Source: Saprospiraceae bacterium (GTDB lineage Bacteria > Bacteroidota > Bacteroidia > Chitinophagales > Saprospiraceae). From it: a stretch of DNA of 64,000 bases. The translations under genes and the position numbers were made by a program. The notes under the pieces are model-generated. The model saw only the letters and a list, made by a program, of their open reading frames with translations, searched no databases and had not been told where the DNA came from. The stretch spans positions 1 through 64,000 of the forward strand of contig JAGQWX010000025.1 in assembly GCA_020436935.1 (NCBI GenBank). Direction: 5' to 3'. Positions within the stretch are counted from its first letter, which is position 1. Every line of letters begins with the position of its first letter. Shown one piece after another: positions 18,896 through 25,822 of this stretch.

Positions 18896-20576
18896 AAGCT
18901 GATTCTTTGTTGTACACTGAAAATTCTGTCAACTCGGCGAGTTGCTCGTATTTTTTATAGTATTCCTCCATCCTGGTCACATTTTCAGGATTGGGATAAT
19001 AATTGGACTCAATTGAACTGGCCAGCTGATCCACTGCTTGTTGCATGGTTGGAGCCAAACCTGCAGCTTTTGCTGCGTATACTGCTGCACCAAGCGCCGG
19101 AGCATAATCTGATGAAGCTACTACTATCGGCTTATTGAGCGTATCTGCCAGGAGCTGCATGATGTAATTGGATTTTCTGGCAACGCCGCCAATGCCTACG
19201 ACTTTATCAATAGCTACTCCTTCTGACTCAAATCTCTCCACAATTTTTCTTGAACCGAAACATATGGCGTATATGAGCGCTTTAAATAGGTGCGGTGCCT
19301 TTGTGCCAAGAGAAATGCCGCTGATGGCCGACTTGAGGTTTTGATCCGCATCGGGTGTTCTTCTTCCATTGACCCAGTCCAGGGCTATTGGTAAACTCTC
19401 TTCGGCAGGCAATTGGCTTGCAGCTTCGGTGAGTTCGGGGATCAGCTTTGATGACAATTCTTCTATGAGATCATTCTTTTGATCTTCGGTGAGCAGATTG
19501 CTTTGGCTTATGAGCTTTTTTGATGGTTCCAGCAAGACTTCTTTAAACCAGGCCAAAACGTCTCCAAATGCAGACTGTCCGGCTTCAAGTCCGATCATTC
19601 CAGGCAATACAGATCCGTCTACTTGACCGCAAATGCCCTTCACAGTCGCATCTCCGATTTTATCATAATCACTGACTATAATGTCGCAAGTCGATGTTCC
19701 CATCACTCTGACAAGGGTATTTTTACCAATACCCGCACCAACAGCACCGGCGTGAGCGTCAAATGTGCCCACAGTTACCACAGTGTCAGTGGTCAGACCA
19801 AGTTTTGCTGCCCATTCAGCAGATAAATTACCTGCTACTGTGTCTGATGTGTAGGTGTCTGTATATAGTCGATCTCTGAGGCCGGCAAGATAGGGATGCA
19901 TTTTGGATAAAAATGCCTCATCAGGAAGTCCACCCCACGATTCGTGCCACATGGCTTTGTGCCCTGCAGCACACCGGCTTCTCTTGAATCCTGCCAGGTC
20001 TTTGTCTTCAATCAGGAGATAGGTCATCAGATCGCAATGTTCCATCCAGGTGTATGCAGCCTCTGCCACCTCAGGATCTACCTTGGCGATGTGCCAGATC
20101 TTTGCCCAAAACCATTCTGAAGAATAGATGCCTCCCTCAAATCTTGTATAATCCTCTCCTCCCCAGCTCCTGGCCAGGTCATTGATGGCCTCTGCCTCTT
20201 CAATGGAGGTATGATCTTTCCACAAGACCATCATGGCGTTGTCGTGTTCGCCAAACTTTGGCGTCAATGCCAGAGGAATACCTTCAGTATTGAGAGGGAC
20301 AGGTGATGAGCCCGTTGTATCAATACAAATGCCTTTTACGAGCTCAGGCTGCACTCCGGAGTCTTCAACCACTTTTTTAATGGTATATTCCATGCCCTCA
20401 ATATGGTCGAGTGGATGTTGTCTGAATTGATTGATGGAAGGCTTGCAGTATTTGCCTGCTTTCCACCTTGGGTACCAAAATACGCTCGAAGCCAATTCTT
20501 TACCATTGGAAGCGTCTATCAATACTGCCCTTACTGAGTCTGTTCCATAATCCAGACCTATAACACAAGGATTCAT
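18888..20576 (-). CDS. araB: L-ribulokinase
   Basis: FGGY-family kinase phosphorylating L-ribulose at O5 with ATP in the cytoplasm. The 562 residues match the AraB subfamily. N-terminal GLDYGTDSVRAVLIDASNG is the phosphate-1 ATP motif, and CIDTTGSSPVPL and GTFDAHAGAVGAGIGK lie in the expected order. The C-terminal VGIGGVARKSNYIMQLLADTLN is the adenosine motif. Its ATG overlaps the GH51 stop (ATGA) and its own stop overlaps the araD start, so three consecutive genes are physically overlapped. The start at 20576 is fixed by these overlaps and by the family N-terminus. Confidence 0.95.
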   Translation of the reverse strand: MNPCVIGLDYGTDSVRAVLIDASNGKELASSVFWYPRWKAGKYCKPSINQFRQHPLDHIEGMEYTIKKVVEDSGVQPELVKGICIDTTGSSPVPLNTEGIPLALTPKFGEHDNAMMVLWKDHTSIEEAEAINDLARSWGGEDYTRFEGGIYSSEWFWAKIWHIAKVDPEVAEAAYTWMEHCDLMTYLLIEDKDLAGFKRSRCAAGHKAMWHESWGGLPDEAFLSKMHPYLAGLRDRLYTDTYTSDTVAGNLSAEWAAKLGLTTDTVVTVGTFDAHAGAVGAGIGKNTLVRVMGTSTCDIIVSDYDKIGDATVKGICGQVDGSVLPGMIGLEAGQSAFGDVLAWFKEVLLEPSKKLISQSNLLTEDQKNDLIEELSSKLIPELTEAASQLPAEESLPIALDWVNGRRTPDADQNLKSAISGISLGTKAPHLFKALIYAICFGSRKIVERFESEGVAIDKVVGIGGVARKSNYIMQLLADTLNKPIVVASSDYAPALGAAVYAAKAAGLAPTMQQAVDQLASSIESNYYPNPENVTRMEEYYKKYEQLAELTEFSVYNKESAYV

Positions 20577-22564
20577 TTGCGTTTCTTTTTATATGCTATA
20601 TAATAAATGGAAAAGGAGTTTGCCGGCAGGTCTGCTTTCAGCAATCCTTTTTTCATGGTGTAGTCAAAGGATGTAGGTTTCACCAGTTCAGGTTCTTCAA
20701 ATGAATTGAGGTCGCTCAGGTTTGGTGACTTCATGACCAACCCTTTGCCTGTTTCCTCAAAAGTTCCGCCATCCAGTTGAAGTGTCATGCTTTTGGCAGT
20801 TTTTGAAGTATTTACCACTTTGACAAAGTATTGATCTTTTGTTTCATCATACACCATGGAAGCGTAGATATCGTTCTGGCCTTTGACCGCTTTACCATTT
20901 TCACCGATTTTGACTACGTGCGTTCCTCTATGCGTCGAATACATCTTCTGCACATAATAATTCGCCGTCCCATAGCACTTCAAATTGTTGAACCAAATGA
21001 GGTCCGGCGTCCACTGCCATCCATCTGCATGGGCCATAAGTGGCGCGTATGATGTCATATAAACCACATCTGCATTTCTTTCCAGTCCGGTCATAAATGC
21101 GGCTTCAGAAAGCGCACATTCCCAGTTGTTTTTGTTTTCAGGACTTACAGTTGCCACACTTTGGGCTGCGTATTCGCCTGCAAATATTTTAGGACCTTTT
21201 CTGTCATAGTCGTCGTATCGTCCAGCGTTTTCTCTAAACCATGACGGTGGCTTGTAGTAATGCTCGTCTACATAGTAGGCTTTTGAATTGCGCAATTGGT
21301 CCCAACCAAACTCAAACTGCTCGCCTTCTGCAAATGGGCCGCTCCCGGATACAATTTTGATCTCAGGGTATTTTTCTCCAATGGCCTTTTCAAATATGGC
21401 ATACCTTTCGAAATATTCGGTGCCCCATTGTTCATTTCCAATACCGATCATTTTCAGATGGAAGGGCTCTGGATGCCCCATGTCTGCACGCAGTTTACCC
21501 CAGGCGGTTGTCTGGTCTCCGTTGGCAAATTCTATCAGATCAAGTGCATCCTGCACGTAAGGGTCAAGTTCATCCAATGGCACGAGCTCAGCAGTATTGA
21601 ATTGACAGGCCATGCCACAACTGAGAATAGGAAGCGGGCTCGCTCCAATGTCTTCAGCCAATTGAAAATATTCATAAAAACCAAGACCAAAAGACTGGAA
21701 ATAATCCGGAGTAGGCTTATGCGCAAATTCTGTATTCCAGCGATTGACCAGCGTTGTTCGCTCCGCTACTGGACCTACTGTTTTTTTCCATTGATAACGC
21801 TGCGCCAATGTCCTTCCTTCAACGATACATCCTCCGGGAAATCTTAGAAAACCGGGTTTTAAATCATAAAGTAGTTGGACCAAATCTTTTCTCAGTCCGT
21901 TTTTTCTTCCTGCCCAGGTATCTGTTGGAAAGAGCGATACCATGTCAATGTCAAGGCTGCCATTGCCTTCAAAATGAATGACCAGTTTTCCTTTTTCAAT
22001 GGTTTCTGTGGCAGTAATGGTAGATTCATAATCCTTCCATGCACCTTTTGGCATCAGCTCTCCCTTGGCATAGACCTTACCTGCCTGATCAACCACTTCA
22101 AATACCAATTTGCGTATGCTGTTATCAGGATTATTGATCGCTGCGCTTAGGCGATAAGTCTTGCCTTTCTCTACAGCCATTCCCCGGTAACCTTCATTCT
22201 CCAGGATAAATCCCTTGTCATCGTGGATGTCAATATGCAAATACACCTGGCCGTATCCGCCTTCCTTGGCCCGGACCGGAGATGCAAAACCACCGTTCTT
22301 ATTCAAGGAATATCTGTCACTTTTGGGTTGAGTCCACGCCATCATGGGGTGCTCAAACTCAAAACTTCTGTTTTTAATCAGCTCTGGGTACAAACCTCCA
22401 TCAGCTGCAAAGTTGATGTCTTCAAAAAAGACGCCATACATGGTAGCTTGTACCGGATATAAAACATCTTTGACATTGGCCTGCATGGTGATGCCTTGCC
22501 CGCTAAGATTGAAAACACAAATAGCACTTACGAAAAGGCCAAATAATTTTTTGTTCATCTTCAT
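20573..22564 (-). CDS. Exported alpha-L-arabinofuranosidase, GH51 family
   Basis: Releases L-arabinofuranosyl residues from arabinoxylan or arabinan outside the cytoplasm. From the ATG at 22564 it has 663 residues, with a signal peptide (KKLFGLFVSAICVFNLSGQ). A carbohydrate-binding-like beta domain at about 80-220 precedes the (beta/alpha)8 domain. Family marks are FLRFPGGCIVEGRTL near 240, the acid/base Glu in MIGIGNEQWGTEY near 375 and the nucleophile Glu in IFAGEYAAQS near 460. A C-terminal beta domain follows. The ATG overlaps the GH127 stop (TGATG), so the genes are coupled; a TTG three bases earlier is the alternative start. It overlaps araB by four bases. Confidence 0.92.
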   Translation of the reverse strand: MKMNKKLFGLFVSAICVFNLSGQGITMQANVKDVLYPVQATMYGVFFEDINFAADGGLYPELIKNRSFEFEHPMMAWTQPKSDRYSLNKNGGFASPVRAKEGGYGQVYLHIDIHDDKGFILENEGYRGMAVEKGKTYRLSAAINNPDNSIRKLVFEVVDQAGKVYAKGELMPKGAWKDYESTITATETIEKGKLVIHFEGNGSLDIDMVSLFPTDTWAGRKNGLRKDLVQLLYDLKPGFLRFPGGCIVEGRTLAQRYQWKKTVGPVAERTTLVNRWNTEFAHKPTPDYFQSFGLGFYEYFQLAEDIGASPLPILSCGMACQFNTAELVPLDELDPYVQDALDLIEFANGDQTTAWGKLRADMGHPEPFHLKMIGIGNEQWGTEYFERYAIFEKAIGEKYPEIKIVSGSGPFAEGEQFEFGWDQLRNSKAYYVDEHYYKPPSWFRENAGRYDDYDRKGPKIFAGEYAAQSVATVSPENKNNWECALSEAAFMTGLERNADVVYMTSYAPLMAHADGWQWTPDLIWFNNLKCYGTANYYVQKMYSTHRGTHVVKIGENGKAVKGQNDIYASMVYDETKDQYFVKVVNTSKTAKSMTLQLDGGTFEETGKGLVMKSPNLSDLNSFEEPELVKPTSFDYTMKKGLLKADLPANSFSIYYIAYKKKRK

Positions 22565-24573
22565 CAATTTGAAACCTCAGGAAACCATACCATCATCTTT
22601 CCAATTCCTCTGTTGGACCAGGAGTAGTAAGGTATTGCCGTAAATCCATCAGCATTGAGCGTATTTACCCCTCCGAGCAAAGACTCATTGTAACTTACAC
22701 TCCAGTCACTAAAACTTTTATTTTTCAACTCTTCCCATCGCTCTTTATTGTCTGCTTCCTCAAAAGCATAAACAAAGGGACCATATTCCAGGGCAATTTT
22801 GTTTTTATTTTCGGCAACAAGTTCACTGCATTTCACAGATCTCACCTCCATATCAAATTGAAGTTTAACATTGACTTGTGCTTTCCCGGCAACTTGTATT
22901 TCAATGTAATCGCTGTCAATGTTGATGTTGGTTTCTTTTCCATTGATGGTATAAGTTCCGCTTGCTTCAGGTGCAGATGTGTAGGTATAAAGCGGTCCCG
23001 GAGCAGGATTTTTACGCGCCCAATAAGGGACTCTGATCTTAAGTGTAATTTCTTTATCGCTGTCATTATTTACAGCTATCTCTGAATCGCCACCCAATGG
23101 ATAAGAGCCTTTCTGGCTGATGGAGACCTTGCCGCCATTCACATCCATACTTGCCTCGCTGCCTACTAAAAGATTGACGTAAACGTCACTTCCGGCAGCT
23201 CCGTAAATCAAGCCCCCTACAGAAGGTAAAAATCTTATCATATTGGTGGGACAGCACGAGCAATCAAACCATGATTTGCGGGTACAAGCACCCTGATTGA
23301 ATTTATACACCCCATCGGATTCCAATGGATTGGGATAAAAGAATTCAGTGCCACTTTCTGACAATCCGGCTATCAATCCATTGTATAAGGTTCGCTCTAT
23401 GATATCGTAATACTTGGCGTCACCTGTCATTCTGAAAAGTCTGTGGTTCCAGTAAACTGAGCCAATAGCAGCACAAGTTTCGTTGTATGCCGTCAAATTG
23501 GGCAGCTCATAATTATCGCCAAAAGCCTCTCCGTCATGACGTGCACCAATGCCCCCGGTGATGTAGAGCTTTTTGTCTACCATATTGCTCCACAACTGGT
23601 CTACAGCATTTCTGTAGGCTTGATCTCCAGTCATGGCTGCTATGTCTGTCATGGCTGCGTACATATACATGGCCCTTACGGCATGCCCGACTACCTCATC
23701 CTGGTCAACAACCAAAACATGATCCTGAGAATATGGTCCATTTAGCTTGTGATGTCCTTCCCTGCCCCGATTGTCAAGAAAATATTTCGCCAGCTTGAGA
23801 TAACTGCTGTCGGCTGTGATTTGGAACAACTGGAGCAAACCTGTCTCTATGATCTGATGTCCTGGAACATTCTGGATCTGATCCTGACCATCGCCAAAGG
23901 TTTTTACCATCAAGTCGGCATTTTTAAGGGCAATATCCAAAAAGTTTTTTTTGCCTGTAGCCCTATAATGAACCGATGCAGCTTCGTACAAATGACCAGC
24001 ATTGTACAGCTCGTGGCTGGCACCAAGGGACTCCCATCTTTTACCCTCAACAACCGCAACCCATGGAGCGGGTGGTGAAGCTGGATCGATTGTCCTCCAG
24101 GTTGTGAGATAACCATCTTCCTCCTGTCCAACAGCAATGATGTCTATCAAAGTGTCCAGCAGCATTTCCATTTCCGGGTTGGGGGCACTGAGCAAAGTAT
24201 TGGATGCGCCTTCAATTATTTTATAGACATCTGTGTCGTCAAAAGGCATTACACCACGTGTTTTACCCTCCATTTTATGCCCGGCAATAAGAAAGTTTTC
24301 CAGTCTGCCTTCTTCCTTGCATTTCTCTATTGCGTAATCGATTGTTTTATCCTGGACTTTCTCAACCAAAGGCAGCCAAAACTCATCGGTCAGTTTGACC
24401 TGACGTATGTCTGCAGGTATGATTTTATAACCAAAAGATGATTCAGTGGAAACTTGAGTTTCAGGTTTTTCTGCACAACCCAGTAATGTCAAACATAATA
24501 TGAACCCAAAGTTTTTAATACTTATCAAAACTTCTCCCACCACGTTGTGGCCAAACTTTGGAATGTCTAACAT
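22564..24573 (-). CDS. GH127-type beta-L-arabinofuranosidase (DUF1680), lipoprotein
   Basis: First gene of the arabinose operon proper. The 669-residue protein shows the GH127 layout: an (alpha/alpha)6 barrel with ESLGASHELYNAGHLYEAAS near 180, YNETCAAIGSVYW near 365 with the zinc-binding Glu and Cys, and the cysteine pair in FDCSCCPTNMIRFLP near 440. One cysteine of that pair is the catalytic nucleophile in characterised members. The N-terminus has a lipobox (ILCLTLLGC), so it should be lipid-anchored. The ATG at 24573 leaves a long 15-residue lead before the signal core. A TTG at 24528 would give a more usual lipoprotein signal. Related families GH137/GH146 cannot be wholly excluded. Confidence 0.88.
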   Translation of the reverse strand: MLDIPKFGHNVVGEVLISIKNFGFILCLTLLGCAEKPETQVSTESSFGYKIIPADIRQVKLTDEFWLPLVEKVQDKTIDYAIEKCKEEGRLENFLIAGHKMEGKTRGVMPFDDTDVYKIIEGASNTLLSAPNPEMEMLLDTLIDIIAVGQEEDGYLTTWRTIDPASPPAPWVAVVEGKRWESLGASHELYNAGHLYEAASVHYRATGKKNFLDIALKNADLMVKTFGDGQDQIQNVPGHQIIETGLLQLFQITADSSYLKLAKYFLDNRGREGHHKLNGPYSQDHVLVVDQDEVVGHAVRAMYMYAAMTDIAAMTGDQAYRNAVDQLWSNMVDKKLYITGGIGARHDGEAFGDNYELPNLTAYNETCAAIGSVYWNHRLFRMTGDAKYYDIIERTLYNGLIAGLSESGTEFFYPNPLESDGVYKFNQGACTRKSWFDCSCCPTNMIRFLPSVGGLIYGAAGSDVYVNLLVGSEASMDVNGGKVSISQKGSYPLGGDSEIAVNNDSDKEITLKIRVPYWARKNPAPGPLYTYTSAPEASGTYTINGKETNINIDSDYIEIQVAGKAQVNVKLQFDMEVRSVKCSELVAENKNKIALEYGPFVYAFEEADNKERWEELKNKSFSDWSVSYNESLLGGVNTLNADGFTAIPYYSWSNRGIGKMMVWFPEVSN

Positions 24574-24870
24574 ATTTTTAAATCAATTTGAATTCCTAAA
24601 GCTTTATAAGGTTCAAAAATACATTGATGAAAGAGTATCAAAATTCCAATTTAAATCAGGTATTTTTTTCATCCAATTACCATTCCCATTTAAAGCATAT
24701 AAGTGTAAAATACACACTTGCAAATATATCATTAAACTACAAATTAATGTAAAAAAGCGTAATTTTTTCTCAGAAACTCAGCACAAGGAATGAAGAAGGG
24801 TTGAAAACGAAATAAACAACCGACTGAATCATTAATTGAGGCCGCTATGGCACTTACAAAAGCCTAATTA
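24574..24870. promoter_or_regulatory. Arabinose operon upstream region with dyad GTGTAAAATACAC
   Basis: This AT-rich 297-base gap between the Nudix regulator and GH127 is the likely operon promoter. A perfect 13-base dyad, GTGTAAAATACAC, lies at 24713-24725 inside a wider AAGTGT/ACACTT pairing (24711-24729), about 140 bases before the GH127 ATG. It is a candidate operator for the adjacent regulator. I do not recall the published AraR consensus well enough to claim a match. No clear TTTG-N20-TAnnTTTG promoter is seen. Confidence 0.4.
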
Positions 24871-25572
24871 TTAGATTTTAAACTGGAAGCCTTCAACTAT
24901 TTTGGAATCGTATTTATCCTTATCAAATCTGTAGAGATAAGAACCTTTTTTCGAACCTTCAGTTTCTTTTTCTTCCAATTTCATCAGTATGTCCAGAGAG
25001 TTGACTTTGTTGATGAAGTTGCGTTTGTCCAGAGACTGATCCATGATGGCCTCATACAATTTACGCAATTGTCTCATGGTGAATTTTTCAGGCAACAACT
25101 CAAATCCAATCGGCATGATAGATGCCCTGTATCTAAGTCGTCTGATGGCCCTGCCAACCATTTCATTGTGGTCGAAAATAAGTCTTGGAAAGTCTTTTAA
25201 TGAGAACCATTGGGCAGAATGCTCTTCGTTCAATTCCTCGTTGTGTTCCTGGATATTGATCAGTGCATAGTAGGGCACTGAGATGGTTCTTTCGACGGGG
25301 TCTCTTTCTGTATTACTGAAGGCATACAATTGCTCCATGTAGATGTTGCGTATACCGGTAAGATTGTGCAATACCCTTATGGCTGCTTCATCCAGCGTCT
25401 CGTCTTTTTTCATGAATCCTCCCATCAAGGACCATTTGCCCTTTTCGGGCTCAAAGTCTCTTTTGATGAGAAGAATCTTTAAATCTTCGTTGTCAAAACC
25501 AAAGATGATACAATCAACTGCAAGGAGAACTCTATCTTCTTTATTGTATGTGTATAAATTGATAATTGTAAT
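24871..25572 (-). CDS. Nudix-domain transcriptional regulator, AraR-like; start codon unresolved
   Basis: Nudix-type regulators of the NrtR/AraR group bind sugar ligands with a non-catalytic Nudix domain and DNA with a C-terminal winged helix. In Bacteroides one such protein controls L-arabinose genes, which fits this gene's place at the head of the arabinose block. The Nudix domain runs from DRVLLAVDCIIFGFD through KWSLMGGFMKKDETLDEAAIRVLHNLTGI; the winged helix is the last 90 residues. The conserved reading frame continues upstream to a TAG near 25606, but contains no ATG, GTG or TTG before a TTG at 25428, inside the Nudix core. The coordinate given assumes an ATT start at 25572. An ATG at 25592 is in another frame. 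Either a rare start or a single-base frameshift is present. Confidence 0.75.
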   Translation of the reverse strand: MTIINLYTYNKEDRVLLAVDCIIFGFDNEDLKILLIKRDFEPEKGKWSLMGGFMKKDETLDEAAIRVLHNLTGIRNIYMEQLYAFSNTERDPVERTISVPYYALINIQEHNEELNEEHSAQWFSLKDFPRLIFDHNEMVGRAIRRLRYRASIMPIGFELLPEKFTMRQLRKLYEAIMDQSLDKRNFINKVNSLDILMKLEEKETEGSKKGSYLYRFDKDKYDSKIVEGFQFKI

Positions 25573-25748
25573 GTTGCTTTGGACACAAACATAAGGCAGC
25601 GAAATCTATTTTGTTTTAAAAATCCCCGACAATTGTGTTAAATTTTTAAACTTTTTGCGATTTCCTTTCTGAAATGCACAAACCAAAAACAAATTGTATT
25701 TTGGACAAAAAGAACAAATTTTATATTACAATTCGCGCATTTTATAAA

Positions 25749-25762
25749 TTCAATCGATTGAA
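25749..25762. promoter_or_regulatory. Palindrome TTCAATCGATTGAA upstream of the araR-like gene
   Basis: A perfect 14-base dyad in the 250-base gap between the GH31 stop and the regulator gene, about 180 bases before the regulator's conserved frame. Its core CAATCGATTG is the same as at 12290-12301 upstream of GH115. Position and recurrence suggest a protein-binding site shared by hemicellulose genes; a chance occurrence of a 10-base palindrome twice cannot be excluded. Confidence 0.4.
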
Positions 25763-25822
25763 ATACATCTTGTCAGTGTCTTTTATACACTTCAAAAGAT
25801 GGGTTTACAAGACTTAATCATA

